Below the pieces are notes generated by a model, which had not been told where the DNA came from, ran no database searches, and saw nothing but the letters and a program-made list of their open reading frames with translations. A DNA stretch of 64,000 nucleotides from NCBI GenBank assembly GCA_963576565.1, contig OY755048.1:9029984-9093983 (forward strand). The letters run 5' to 3'. The first letter of the stretch is position 1. Each line of letters opens with the position of its first letter. Shown piece after piece: positions 46,317 through 58,740 of the stretch. A program made the position numbers and the translations under genes. This DNA comes from Aspidapion aeneum (taxonomy: Eukaryota; Arthropoda; Insecta; Coleoptera; Brentidae).

Positions 46317-49300
46317 TGCCTGCTGTAATAAGAGCGAACATAATCTTCTCAGATAGCCAGAGTAGCCAAGGCTCTGCAAACTCAAAAGTTGTTTGGAACT
46401 TCATATAATGCCTTTTAACCCTCGATAAACACAACAAGGGTACACCTGCTTCGGTGCCATGGCATACGGGTATATCAGGCATTGTGGCATTGAACACACA
46501 GATTTTCTAGCAAATCCTAAAAATCGTCTATAAGTAGGACATGTATTAGAAATCCAAAGACTCGGGGCTCTATCAAGAAATGGGTGGATAAACAACATTG
46601 CAATTACTGTCATTTAACACCAAGGCAAAGTCACAACAAGACAATATTAAGGTTCCACTTAATATTTCTTACTGTCGACCTTCTTAAGTAGGAAACCACC
46701 TCAGGAAATAGCTCCACAGAATGTGAACCTACGGATGAGCAAACTTTACTTAACAAACCCGCCTCTATCAGTAACTTTTAGTATTTCACGTGCCTGGGTA
46801 TACCAGGCTATGAACACGAAAATTACCTTGGAAGAAGAGGCTCTAAAAGCCATTTATAGGTCCAGAGCCTGTGTCTGAAATTCTGATTCGTAGCTGTTAC
46901 AATAGATTGGTTAATGAACAACATCGAAACCTGGTATTCAACCCCAAGGCAAAATAACAGCAAGAGTCGGTTGGGTGAGGTCCCTCTCAACATTACCCAA
47001 CTGTGGCCTGCAAAACTAAACAGGCAGTAAATTAGTGACGGGATTAGTTACCGGTCACTGCACCTGACGAAACACCTACATAGAATGGAAATCTACAGAT
47101 ATGAGCCCACTTGCAAACTGTGTGAAGAAGCCGACTAAGCAGCCGCTCAAATTATATCCAATTGCCCAGCACTAACATTTTGCAAAACCAAAAACTCCGT
47201 GAGAAAGGCCTCTTCGTGGAGGCAGACTGTTACAAAAATGCAAAAAAGAGGTGAGGTCTCTAAACCCTCTAAGTTATTAAAGATAAGCAGGTGCAGTCTT
47301 AGGGTCTCTAAAATCTAACAATAGTAACCTAGCTGTAGAAGTTAATCAATCAATCGATACTACATGAAAAAGTAGTTGATTCTCTTTATAATGATATAAA
47401 AACAAACCCGCCTCGATCAGTACCTTTTAGTATTTTGCCTACGAGGATGTTGTACCAGGCATTGAAAAAGAAGTTTCTCTGGAAAGAAAAGACTCTGAAC
47501 GCCATTTATAGCTCTAAAGCCAATATTCGAAATTCTGAAAACCACGATTCGTGGCTGTTACAAGAGATAGGTTGGAACCACATTGAGACTACTGGCATTC
47601 AAAACTAATTCAAAATAACAGAAATAGAGTGCTGACATATCCTTCAACATTACTCATCTGTGGCGTCCAAAACTAAATAGAAAACAAATCAGGCAAGTGA
47701 CTAGACTAATAACCTGTCACTGTACCTTAGGAAACACCTGTATAGAACGCGAATTTACAGACATGAGGCCACTTGCGGACTGTGATAAAGCCGACGATTA
47801 GTCAAATCATAAAGTGCCCATCACTAACCTTGTGGAAAACCAGAAACCTCCTGAAGAAAAACCACTTGGAGGGAGCAAACTGTCAGAGAAACCTAAAAAA
47901 GACGTTATTAAGCCTTGCGAGGTCTTTAAGCCCCCTTTAGTTAAACACAAATAAAGATATACAGTAATAAGCTAAGCGAGTGCAGTCTTAGTGTCTCTAA
48001 AACCTAACATTACTAACCGAGCTGTATAAATTATTCAATCAATCGATACTACATTAATTAGTAGTTGATTATCTTTAGGATAACATAGAAATAAGCCCGC
48101 CTCTATCAGCATCTTTTAGTATTTCGCCTACCAGGATGTAAGAGGCAATAAAAACGAAGATTCTCAACAACGATGGTCGAAAAAACATTTATATCTCCTG
48201 AGCCTGTATTTAAAATTCCGAAAACTATGATTTGTGGCTATTACAAGAGATAGGTGGATGAAGAGTCTTTAACACGAAGACAAAATAACAGCAAGAGGGT
48301 GGTGTGCCGTCCAAAATTAAATAGGCAACAAACGAGACAAGTGACAAGACTAATAACCGCTTTATAGAATGGAAATCTACATGGATGGATGGACCCTTTG
48401 ATCAAGCCGACTCAAATCATATTTAACTGCCCATCACTAACCTTTTGCAAATTCAGAAAAGTCCTGGAGGAAGACCCATTCGAGGAGGCAGACTGCTAGA
48501 AAAAAATTAAGGAAAGGGTATTAGGTCGCGCGAGGTCGGCAAGCCTCCTTAATTACAAAAACATAAAGAAAAAGATATAATAATAATCTAAGAATGTGCA
48601 GTCCTAGGGTATTTAAAACCTAGCTTTAGTAGCCTAGCTCTAGAAATTATTTAATTAATCGATATTTCATTTAAAAAGTGTTGCTTTTCTTTAGGACAAC
48701 ACAGAAATCCGCCTCTATCAGTATCTTTTAGTATTTCGCCCACCAGCATGTACAACCAGGAAATGAACATAAAGATTTTCTAGGAAAAAGAGTATTTGAA
48801 AGCCATTGGTAGGTCCAGAGCCTGTGTTTGGAATTCCGAAAACCACGATTCGTAGCTGTTACCAGAGATGGGTGGATGAACAACATTCGTCGTAATGGGT
48901 GGAGCGGAGGAGCAGCCGCTCCAGGCCGCCAATTTTGGGGGCGGCAGAAAGCAGCCTTTTACTTTTGAATTGAAAATTTTTAACCGGTCGCTTTTGGTTT
49001 AAATATATAATATGTATTTTAAAGTTATTAAGTCCCTTATTTTGAGATGTCATATCTCAAAAACTAATTAAAGTAATTTTCTGATTTCTTTTGTATCATT
49101 TAAAGAATTTATAGCGGAATTTAAAAATATATATAAAATGAGGGACATGAAAATTACTTTCTTTACTTAGTTCTTTTTGACATGGGGAAATAGTTTTCTG
49201 CCAAAAGAATCTATAGGCTTAGGTAGGTAATCTAATTTCATCGGTTGTTGATTTAAAAAATTTAATGCTTTAAGCGCTCCATAAATCAAAGCATCTGTCC

Positions 49301-50190
49301 AAATGTCAAGCACTTCAACACCATCACGACGACTTCGTAAAATGTAACTTTACCATTTTTTACCACATCTTGATGATTTTTTCCGAGGTGTTTTTAAAAA
49401 AACTCAAAAAATAATGATTTGATTTACATTTGTGCTTTTGAATTTAATAGCTTGATAAGGTTTACAAAATTAGTTAGATATTACTGATTTTGCTCTCTCA
49501 TGTCTCTTATTTTAAGATACAAAGTAAAAACTGAAAATTTTAATAATGCGGTTTTTATTTAAACACAAGGTTGGTTTTGCAGTATTTGGGTGAAATAGAA
49601 AAATGGGTTTTTTCAAAAGAAATAAACTCGAACCAACTTCGTCAAGTAACTTAACCGAAAAAGAAAATTCAAAATTTTCTGACATATTGCCATTCAGTTC
49701 AAGTTTTAAGGCTAAGCGCTGTTATCTGGAAAACCACTAAACTGATCTAAATTTAGTTTTCGTTTTTAAGATTGGCTTTACTATGACTTCCCTAAAACTC
49801 GAATAAAAAAAGTTGCCTTTTTTCTCTGACAACAATCTTTTTACAATATATCTTTTTGTTCTAAATCACTTTTTTAGGCTCCCTTACGATTTACGTAAAA
49901 AAATAATACAAAAACTTGCAGTGCTGAGGAAAAAGCGGGAGGAGGGCGGCATATTTCCCGTCTTGCTCCAGGCGGCCACTAGTCAAGCGTTTCCTTCAGC
50001 ATTACACATCTGTGGCCTCCAAAACTAAATAAGCAACAAATCAGACAAGTGATGGGACTAATAAGATAATAAGTTCCAATCTTAGTATCTTCAAAACCTA
50101 ACTTTAGCAACCTAGCTGTAGAAATTCAATCAATCAATCCATACTATATTAATAAGTAGTTCTTTCTCTATAGGACAACATAGAAACAAA
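46317..50190 (+). repeat. Tandem array of LINE RNase H / C-terminal ends
   Basis: The first unit (46317-46730) reads IIFSDSQSS and then a WHTGISG-like block, matching RNase H motifs (catalytic D in FSDSQ, and the VPGHxGxxGNE region). Four further units start near 46761, 47410, 48099 and 48711, marked by GCCTCTATCAGTA and TTTTAGTATTT. Each unit then has the GYxGxE-like block, CCACGATTCGTGGCTGTTAC, a tail coding TGHCTL.. and CKLCEEAD...NCPAL, and ends TAATCAATCAATCGATA. Unit lengths are about 650, 690 and 610 bases. All are broken by stops, and the fourth full unit is interrupted at 48889-49980. The family is an RNase H-bearing LINE of the R1/I/Loa type. Confidence 0.75.
48889..49980. mobile_element. 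1.1 kb insert with GC-rich inverted ends in the LINE array
   Basis: Comparison with neighbouring array units places an insert after GAACAACATT (48888). It begins with GGAGCGGAGGAGCAGCCGCT and a CAGGCCGCC block, and ends with a GGGCGGC block and CTCCAGGCGGCCACT. The ends are partly inverted (CCGCC, GGAGC). The interior is AT-rich and non-coding. No duplication was found; hAT-like ends are possible. Confidence 0.55.
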
Positions 50191-50699
50191 CGCATACAGT
50201 AAACAAAGTCGTTTTATAAGCTCAAAATTGGTGATAATAGTATCTAAATAAGTACACATTTTTGGGATCTTGTTTAGTTATTTTGCTTTTTGGAAGTTTT
50301 TGATAAATGGTGAACTTCAATGTTCAGAGAATTGAACTTGTTTTGAGGGAGAAAGTCATATTGTTAATTTTGGATGGATAATAGTCTAGGGTTTTGTCGG
50401 TGACCAAAGTTGTATTGAAAAAGCAGGCAGCGCGCATTTCGAAGCCGCCTTCGGCTATCAAACTTTGGGGGTCTGTTCTGTTAGAGCTGTATAGCTACTA
50501 GCTCCGTATAGCTCTTTATTTATCGCGCGGTGCGCTGTAACCTCTATCGCGCCGCAGAATAGACTCATTTCCCCTACTTGACGACGCCGCTGTTTTAGCT
50601 AACGCCGAGAGGGTAAAAGCGTAACCCTCCTCAAAACGCCACTCTCAACGTCGTTCGCTTTACTGACTGATCACAAACTTTTGCCGCGCGTAAACAAAA
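50191..50699. other. Transition into a GC-rich promoter-like region
   Basis: From about 50420 the sequence is rich in CpG (GCGCGC, TCGCGCGG, GCGCCGC) in contrast to the AT-rich surroundings. This suits the upstream part of an unmethylated promoter. No ORF is supported here. Confidence 0.45.
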
Positions 50700-50820
50700 A
50701 TCTACGGTCACGTGCTTTTCGGAGTAGCATGCAACGTATCAACAACTACACGCATCTGTACCACGCATTCACGTGACCGCGACGTATAAACTGTGTAAAT
50801 TAGTGTGTAGTACCTTAGCT
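50700..50820 (+). promoter_or_regulatory. TATA promoter with two CACGTG sites
   Basis: TATAAA at 50785-50790 is preceded by TCACGTGACCG (50769-50779) and by the inverted GGTCACGTG (50706-50714), so two E-boxes with extended symmetry face each other 61 bases apart. GTCACGTG-type sites bind bHLH-Zip factors of the USF/MITF/SREBP kind. Transcription would start near 50815-50820, just before the open leader of the next feature. Confidence 0.45.
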
Positions 50821-50861
50821 GTTTAGAGCAGCTTGTTTTCGTGTACCATTGGGTTTGTTAG

Positions 50862-51265
50862 CCGTTGCCTTGGCTTCTCAACCAGGTCTAGTGGGGTTTA
50901 GCCTGGTCGGCGTTTACCCGTGCGCCGTTTGGCAGCCCAACCAGGCTTCCACTTCTACCAGTCAAGTCGCTCGAACTCAACACAGACTAACTCATCCCAT
51001 TAATCGCCCAGCGCCGTATTCCCACCCTCAAACGCCTCAATCGCAAACAACTGTTGTACAACCAACTCAGGTTGTTGTAACCTCGTGCAAGTGCAACGAA
51101 AATAATTTGACTAACTCTCATCAAACTGACCTGCAATCAGTGGTAGCAGTACCATCAGAAATTCCTCAGCAATCCAACCCAACCACTCCGATGTTGTTTG
51201 TACCATTTACTGTACAAAACTTTACGCCTTCAGTGGCTCAAACTGTGACTACTTGTACTCCAAAG
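50862..51265 (+). CDS. Candidate first exon of an unidentified gene (Q/T/P-rich)
   Basis: One frame is open from 50819 to a perfect splice donor AAG|GTAAGT at 51266, about 149 codons, rich in Gln, Thr, Pro and Ser. The first ATG in any frame after the TATA box is at 51191. From there 25 codons (MLFVPFTVQNF...CTPK) reach the donor in phase 0. Two readings are possible. Either 50819-51190 is an ATG-free 5' leader and the protein starts at 51191, or the exon begins at an acceptor such as TTTGTTAG|CC (50860-50861) and all of it codes. The family is not recognised and no second exon was identified. Confidence 0.45.
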
Positions 51266-54109
51266 GTAAGTCTTCACTTTTCTTAGCTTTAACAACTAAA
51301 TTAAGAATAAGATTGATACGATTGACCCATTTTAGTAGGCTCGTGATTTGGTAACTCTATTTCGTTAAAATATAATGTAGGTTTGGGTCATCACACATAC
51401 CTATATCTCGCTGTATGGGGCGCTGTCACTCCAATTTTGCTTAAAATTTTCAAATATATTATACCTTTATTCTGAAAATAAGTAATTAAGTGAGCTTGTT
51501 TTAAAAAAAACTGTAGCCTAACGTATTATTCTTTTTGATAAAAATATTGGTTTGCCTAGGAAAAGCTTCTAATTCTGCTGTGTGATGTTGCTGTTCTGGA
51601 GACATCCTAGACATGGTAAAAAAAGCAAAATATTGCTAATTTATTGTTCTTTTTCGGTGTGTGTGTGTTTCTTCTCTGTTTATAACAAAATTATATAATA
51701 ATAAAACACATAACAATAAAAATTGTCAGTGCAAACTCTCTATACTAATTTAAATCTAGCATTTTCAATCAACTTGGAATAAATGTCTTTTTTTAATGAT
51801 TATAGTGGTAAAATAAATATTTTTTATTACATCATATCTAATGCAAACAAGCTGAATTTCTAAACAAAAAGTATTAAAATAAATTGAATTATTTTTATAT
51901 ATAAAAATATTTATTATATATTAATACTAAAAATAAAACAATATAAAACAATGACTTTTCTAACCACCCCTTAAAGTTAAGTGCATCATTTAAATTACAC
52001 CCCGTATATTTATATATATTTTTTCTTAAATTTTCCTTTTTATAATATATTTTAAAATATTTATAATTTAATACAGCACATATCGAAATGCAGGATAGAA
52101 ATTATTGTTTGTTGGATATCAAATTTCTTAGAAGACCTATACATTCTCCCTTTTAAAATATAATTGTGCAAGCACAGATGATTTGTTACATAAATAAATA
52201 CCTACATTGAGTTGTTAGTAGGGACTTATTGCAAGAAGGTCAGGCACTAATAGTGCCAGGCAGTATTTTGACAAGATAAACTGTGATCTTTCAATATAAG
52301 GCATTTCTTAACTAACTATGAAAACCGGAATACATACTGACTTCCTTCATTAAAGGTAAATAAATCACTTATTTTTATATCCGACCTTTTTATGTCAATT
52401 TTTGAAAGATCAATTTCCAGTTTTCAATATAGAACTGTCAAACTGCGGAAAAATTATAAGATCAGCAGTATTCTGAGTTTCTTTATTAAAGTTAAATAAA
52501 CCATATGTTTTTAAATCTGAGTTTGTTATGTCTTTTTTTTTTAAAAGATCAATTGTCAGTTTTCAATGTAAAAAAATATAGAGCATTTTTATATGATATT
52601 ATACAGGGTGTAAATGCATGACTCACAATGTTTTAACAAGTAGTAGAGGAGGTGCAAACAAGGAAAAAAAGTTCAAAGAACATGGGGTCAAAACTCTTTT
52701 GTTTTCGAGATATAGAACAGATCATCAAATTTGATTGATTTTTTAAACTTTTTTGGTTATAACTTCTTTAAAAAACACAACGAAAATATGGAAGTTAGTA
52801 CACAATTATTAGATATAAACATGTTTGGAAAAAAAATTATGGGGTTTTATGAATTTTTTTTTATAAAATTTTATAATTTTTCCCTATGTTAAACGCAATA
52901 TTTTTATGTTAATGTTTTATTAAAAACAACTGTCTAGGTAGACCTAATAATATCGCATCATTAATACTTTTTTAAAAGTTAATCTTAGCAGAAACATTTT
53001 TACCCATTTTTGGAGGTAACTTTAACAGCTTGGTCATATTTCGTACTGGCAATTTTTTTTTACTAAAATTCTTTTTTCCCATATTCCTTAAAGTTTAAAA
53101 ATCCTATATAATGAAAAAGGGGGGGTGTTGACCCCCATGCTAAATGAACTTTTTTTCATACTTTGGCCTCCTATTTCACACATCAAAATATTATGAGTCA
53201 TACCGTTTACACCTTTTAAATTTCAATAAACAACTGAACACTTTTCATGCACCTCCAAAATATCTACAGTACTTAAATAAAAATTGTTTTTTTAATCTAT
53301 TGGTACCTATAGAAGATCTAATAACATCAGTTAAATTATTATTCGATAAGTTATCCAAGTAGAGAAATATGTATATTATATGGTATAGGTAGATACGCAT
53401 TAATTATTGCCTTTGAATGAGAAACCTTTTCGCTTAGATAGAGCTTCATTGTAGCGTGCTTGTATTGCTCTATTTATAAAAGTGTGAGAAATATCAAAAG
53501 TTCACAACAGCTTGCATTTTTTACAATAACTTTTATCGTTGATTGAACTTAAACATTATTTAAACAATCAATTAGTCCGGTATTGGTTATTTTAGCCTTT
53601 GACTGCAGCTTGAAAGATTCCTTTGAATAAACTTTTGAGCATAAAACCTTCGCTTTTTACATTCTATGTGAAATTCTACGAATTTAACTATACTCACGTC
53701 AAAATAATAAGGATCAAAAAGTTTAAACAGATTCCAGGAACTAGAGAGACTAACCTAATTCCGACTTTATAAAAAATAAGTTTAAAGAAGCTATAAAAGC
53801 AAACTAAAATATTTAAATCTTGGTTCCACAAATTCAAATTTTTGTTATGGACCATAAGATGCGTCCCAAGGCATACAAATTTCCTTTAAGAAGTTTAAAG
53901 TTTAGTCAACTGATTTCCGAAAATATCCTAAAGCATCTTTCGCTGCCTTTTCCCTTCTGAACTTGTAATTTATATGGTGTAGTTCCTTAAGAGGATTTTA
54001 TAGGCGACTAGTGAATTGCATGCAAGTAGTCTAATTTATATGTGTATTTAAAAGATACTATAACAATTTGTCATTAAATATCCAGACGTCTATTGGCACC
54101 ATCTTAAAT
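51266..54109. other. Presumed intron / unannotated AT-rich sequence
   Basis: Downstream of the donor at 51266. Bases 52604-53130, starting TACAGGGTGTAAATG, show loose similarity in word order to 14940-15330, including TGGAGGTAACTTTAACAGC versus TGGAGGTTACTTTGACAGC. This suggests a dispersed element. No exon is recognised. Confidence 0.4.
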
Positions 54110-54740
54110 AATTTTGGTGGTACGTACTAATTGTATGCCCAACCTTTGAACAGCCATCGGGCTACTGTAAATCTGGCAGATAAAGAGAGCATAATACAGC
54201 GGATGTGGCCAAAATAGCACGTGAAGACAAGTGCGGATCTGATTCAAAATCTAGGGGGGGGGGTGATAGTCGATAAAAAAATTATTTACAATATAATTTT
54301 TTTTTAGGGGGGAGGTTAATTCTCCTATTTTCCCTGTAATTGTTTAATTGTTTAATTTTTTTCTAGGGGGGTAATTATCACGTTACCATCCCCCTTAAAT
54401 TCATGCTTGTGAACCGGAAAGTGCTGATAAAAGTGAGTTGGGTTATTACAGGTCACTACCCCTTTGGAGCGCTTGCCAACTGCCTAAAAATGCCAGCAAG
54501 CGACTACTGCTGTACTTGTCGGAAAGAGTTGAAACCTGGGACCATAGGACATCTTATGTGTGAATGTATTGCCAGGACGAGACGTAATGCTCTAGATCTT
54601 CCTTAGTTTTAGGATCTAGAAGAATTGAGAGACATAAAATTTGCGCGTTCGCCACAATTAAGAACAACTGTGGCTATTTTAAATGAGAACTCAAGCTCTT
54701 TTTCTCTTAAATCCACACATAAATGGTTAGGGTAACTTTC
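54110..54740 (+). pseudogene. LINE RNase H tail fragment split by a MITE
   Basis: Upstream of the MITE the sequence has a degraded RNase H-like end (AACAGCCATCGGGCTACTG). After it the frame 54403-54606 reads LIKVSWVITGHYPFG and then CCTCRKELKPGTIGHLMCEC, the Cys-His C-terminal tail of RNase H-bearing LINEs. The family differs from the array at 46-50 kb. Confidence 0.55.
54228..54409. mobile_element. 182 bp MITE with CAAG...CTTG ends
   Basis: Left end CAAGTGCGGATCTGATTCAA, inverted right end CAAGCATGAATTTAA, with internal CTAGGGGGG runs and TAATTATCACGTTACC. It is the same family as 60878-61015, which has a perfect 8 bp duplication; here the duplication is worn. It interrupts a LINE tail. Confidence 0.7.
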
Positions 54741-54759
54741 GCAAAATTATTTTCATTAT

Positions 54760-57110
54760 CATGAATAAAATACTAAAAGAAAACATAATCCCAAACAAAT
54801 GGCATCATCCGTAACTACACAAGAAAGGCAATGCCGCAATGAAGACCTAAAAAACTAACGACCTATAACACTCCTCAATGCAATTTATACGCTTTTCAGG
54901 ATAATATTAACAGATAAACTAACAACAAAATTTGACGGATATTAAACAAAAAAACAAGCAGAAGATGTTTCAGTGCAGTTAGCCACATATTAATTAATAG
55001 AAGTCCTTATGTTATTTAAGTCATTTAGATCTAATTTGGGAGCTGATGGCGTAATGCTGGATGGAGAGCATTTAAGCTTTGTAAGCGACGTTAAGTTATT
55101 GGGTTTTTATGTGAATAGCTACTTAAGCTATAACTGTCAAATAGACAACCCATGTAAAAAACTAGCATCCACCTGCTTTTATCTCAGAACGATGTCAAAT
55201 CAATGTAGCGAAAATATTCTTAAAACACTATGTTATTCAAACTTCTACTCGCATTTAAAATACGGCATAATGCACTGGGAAAAAGCAGCAAATATTAATC
55301 GAGTTTTTGTTTTGCAAAAAAATGCCATTCGCATTATTAAGGGTTTAAAGAGGGGGGAAACTTGTCTTAGTGTTTTAAAAGAACTAAATTTTTGGTTAAT
55401 GGTTACTGGATTATATATCTACGAATTCATTTGTTTTGATAAAAATAATATTAGTATATTTCAAAAAAACTCTTTAAATAGCCCATATGACGCAAGGAAT
55501 AAAAATACATTATGTAGTGATCAACACTCAACTACACTATATCAGAAAGGAGCCTATTTCAATTGTTGTTTATTTTTTAATATGCTTCCAGACGAAATAA
55601 AAATGACAACTCATCTTAGCAGTTTTAAAGCTAAATTCAAAAAGCTTTTGATTGAAATAACCCCGTACTATGTTAACGAATTTTTCAACTTTTTTAAATA
55701 AAGCGGTTTAAATAAAAGTATTATCAACAATATTATTGGAAATTCAGTGATTTTTTTCTTAATTGTTTTTTAAACTTTTCAAAAGTGCATCTGATCGAGT
55801 GGAGTGTTGATTCTGTATACGTTATCACGTTTGGGTAGTAGTTACAAATGTTTGTGAACTTTTTAAACACAATTTTCTATTTACGACTTCTAGCTAGTTA
55901 GATTTTTAGTTGATTTTACTGACTTTTATTTGTTACTAGTCGTTGGTTAGCCACTCTTTATATAGGTAGCTTAAGTTTTTTTTTTTTTTTGTAAGAACCT
56001 GACTCAATTTCTATGTATATTATTGCATATGAAGATAAATACTATTTCTATTCTATTTCTGTTCTATTCTAATGGAACGAGCCAACTAATACAACACTCC
56101 ACTATAAATTGCGTTTATAGACTTCGCAAAAGCATTCGATAGCATTGAGCACTGGGCAGTAAAAGCGTCTTGAATTACTAGACGAATAGATCACAGATAC
56201 ACAGACTTAATAACCAATATATAAAGCGAAGCAACAACATCAATCAAAATCCACGAAGAAACCAAGAAGAGGAACATAAGAAGAGGTGTCAGCCAGAGTG
56301 AAACAATATATACTATCTAACCAGGCTCTAGAAGATGATTTTAAAAACTTAGATTGGGAAGAAATGGGAATCAAAGTGGTCGGCCAATACTTGAACCACC
56401 TAAGATATGCTGGCGATATGGCCTTAATATCAGATAAGAGAGAACAACTGATAAAAATGTTGGAAAAACTGGATACAACAGCTAAAAATATAGGCTAAAC
56501 CTAAAATCATAACAAAGACAGATAAAGATATTAAGATCAGAATAAATCAAGAAATAATAGAACAAGTAGAGGAATATATGTATCTGGGCCAAATTATTAA
56601 AATAAAGAAAGCAAAGCAAACGGCGGTTATTAAGTTACATATTAAAAAATATCCTCAATAACTCAAAACGAAAGTAAAAAAAATCAATGTATCAAACCTG
56701 GACACTTACAAATCAAATATGGATAAAGTAACAAAAGCACAAAGATCAATGGAAAGACAAATGTTACATGTAAAACTAACAGGTAGAAAAAGGGTTGAAT
56801 GGATAAAAAATAAAACAAAAGTAAGTGATATCAGAGGAAGCAAAATTAAAATGGAAATTTGCCGGTCATAATTTCAGAAAAAAGGCGATCGATGGGACAA
56901 ATGTATTGTAAACTGGAAACCTTCGGAAAATAAATTAAGTAGGGGAAGACCCCAAATGAGATGAGCGGGCGATTTAAAGAAACATGCGGGGAATAGATGG
57001 ATGAACACGGCGATAGACAGAGATTAGTGGAAGATATTTGGGGGAGGCCTATTTCCAAAGATGGATCGAAGAAGGCTAAATAGATAGAAATATTAGAATG
57101 GACTGGAACG
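54760..57110 (+). pseudogene. Decayed LINE, interrupted by another LINE
   Basis: Plus-strand remnants in RT order: NIIPNKWHH (54770-54830) and a TNDL...NAIY-like block to about 54990; then, after the insert at 55003-56069, ERANQYNTP, FIDFAKAFDSIEHWAVKA and a KRGVSQSE block. The palm region LEDDFKNLDWEEMGIKV...LRYAGDMALI has YAGD where the active YADD box should be. The tail GRPQMR...GDLKKHAGNRWMNTA ends near 57110. Many stops. Same family as 38310-39540. Confidence 0.75.
55003..56069 (+). pseudogene. 5'-truncated jockey/CR1-like LINE inserted in a LINE
   Basis: A 230-codon frame (55009-55701) carries the RT thumb and C-terminal domain: KLLGFYVNSYLSYNCQID, CKKLASTCFYLRTMS, YSHLKYGIMHWEKA, VFVLQKNAIRIIKGLKR and NMLPDEIK. 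It has no internal stop, so the insertion is relatively young. It ends in a (CTATT)n tail at 56040-56069. The flanks TAATAGAA (54995-55002) and TAATGGAA (56070-56077) are a 7-of-8 target duplication, and the host LINE frame resumes right after. The palm and endonuclease are missing. Confidence 0.82.
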
Positions 57111-58490
57111 TCTAGGTGAGATCCGCTGACCTTACTAGTTAGTGGTCTGCCACCCTACCTAACATAACCTAACACTGCCGAACACTCACATAGTTCGTGC
57201 CTCACCGTTTCGTCGTTCCGAGTCTCTTCCGCTATACCTACCAATAATACGATGTCATGCCGTAGTTATATGAGATTTCTAGCTCTCTTCTTGCAGGGTC
57301 CTTATATACTTCTTAAAAAGAATTCTGGCAAATTTCTCCATTGTTGCTGGAAGGCATTATCAATTCATTCTAAGAAAACTACCTAACCAACTATTCGTTC
57401 TGGTAGATTTCTCTACATTGTTTGAAATACCCAGAGCTGGTTCGGGGACTTCTTCAGCAGCGTGGTAGGCTCTTAAACAGAACGTGCACTCTATAGATAG
57501 ATCTTGGTGGACGTGGTGGACGTGGTGAGGAATATATTTTGATAGATTGTGAGGCTTGGTAGGTCAAGACAAAGTAGCAGATTGTAGAAGCTTGAATAGG
57601 TAAAGTAAGTAGGGAGTGGAGAATTTAGTTTAAGATGTATATTATGCATGACACTTTTCACCTTCTTACCATTAAGCGAAAATTTGCTAGAAGCGGTGCT
57701 GCGGTGAAGTTAATGTCTTGCTGCAAGCAATCAGCTTTGATTGTGGTTATGGGGTTTGCTATTTATAGAGAATTAATTTAGCGACAGGGTCTATATAGGT
57801 ATATAGTTAAGCAATTACCATGTTTATTGTGATCATATTAATATTGCTGTCAGTGAGTATAATTGGTGTGTTTTCAAGTAATGATAACTTAGGCGACGTT
57901 TTATCCAAATAGCAGTATTTTAGGAGTTTTCGGAATGACAGAAAGTAAAAGAAAATTATTAAAACCTGCTAAGTTTTGCTTGCATAATTAATTAAGGATG
58001 AAAATAAAGGCGTAAAAAGGGGTCTGCCTCGCTTGGATTTCCTTTCATTAATGTAAATGAAAACTTACAAAATGATAATTTCCATATAACTTTGGGGTCG
58101 TATTTTTTAAACTTTTGAATATTTTACTACCTATCTTTTAGTTTTATTGCAAAGAAACCGGAAATATCATCCCGTAAATCAGGAAATAAAATTAAATTTC
58201 TGCGTTAAAGATTACGTTGCAGATAGATATCAAAAAAATTTAGGAGGAAAATGAATATAACGATAAAATCGCTGGAGGCAAAAGCGCTGATCTCGAGGGA
58301 CCAAAAACGAACATGGCGAAATTGAAAATCATGTGCCAGGCCTGTGGGACCCGCTTAGCTGTATTTTAGAAAGATTAATATTGAAAACACATGGCTCGAT
58401 AAGCTGCCTGACTGAGCTCCACAGCAGCCAAATGTTTTCTTTTCAATAAAATTCAAACTAATTCTCCCAAGCATTATTCCCGTATGTCGA
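57111..58490. other. Unannotated sequence
   Basis: Begins with a CCTAACATAACCTAAC stretch that may be the LINE 3' tail. A short GGTGGACGT duplication lies near 57510-57530. No gene is recognised. Confidence 0.4.
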
Positions 58491-58492
58491 TA

Positions 58493-58740
58493 CACAGTGT
58501 GTTTCAATGAAAATTCGGATTTATCTCAGAAACTACTATCGCTACGACTTCGGGAAAAACATTTTATAAAAAAATCGGGCCTTCATAATTACCCCAAAAT
58601 AATTTTGTTTCTGTAGCCCCTGCTAGAAGGCAGTAATCACATCTCCCTACTCGACTCTTTGACGAAACAATATCGTACCACATTCATATTTCTTAAAAAA
58701 TTCTGAATAATTTGAACCCTTAACATGTGACTTCCCCACA
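58493..58740. repeat. Inverted arm A of a 4.3 kb pair
   Basis: This block (TTTATCTCAGAAACTACTAT, AAAATAATTTTG, TTTCTGTAGC, CATATTTCTT, AATAATTTGAACCC) recurs inverted at 62560-62814. TACAC-AGTGTG and TACAGAGTGTCC ends face outward. They may be the TIRs of one large element or two oppositely placed copies. Confidence 0.55.

Noticed and set aside
50849..50862. TTG as a bacterial-type start for the 50.8 kb frame
   Set aside because: The locus is eukaryotic; TTG initiation is not expected and a spliced or leader reading fits better.
54228..54409. Exact 8 bp target duplication for this MITE
   Set aside because: Flanks CGTGAAGA and TGAACCGG do not match at the family's canonical ends; only a shifted reading gives 6 of 8.
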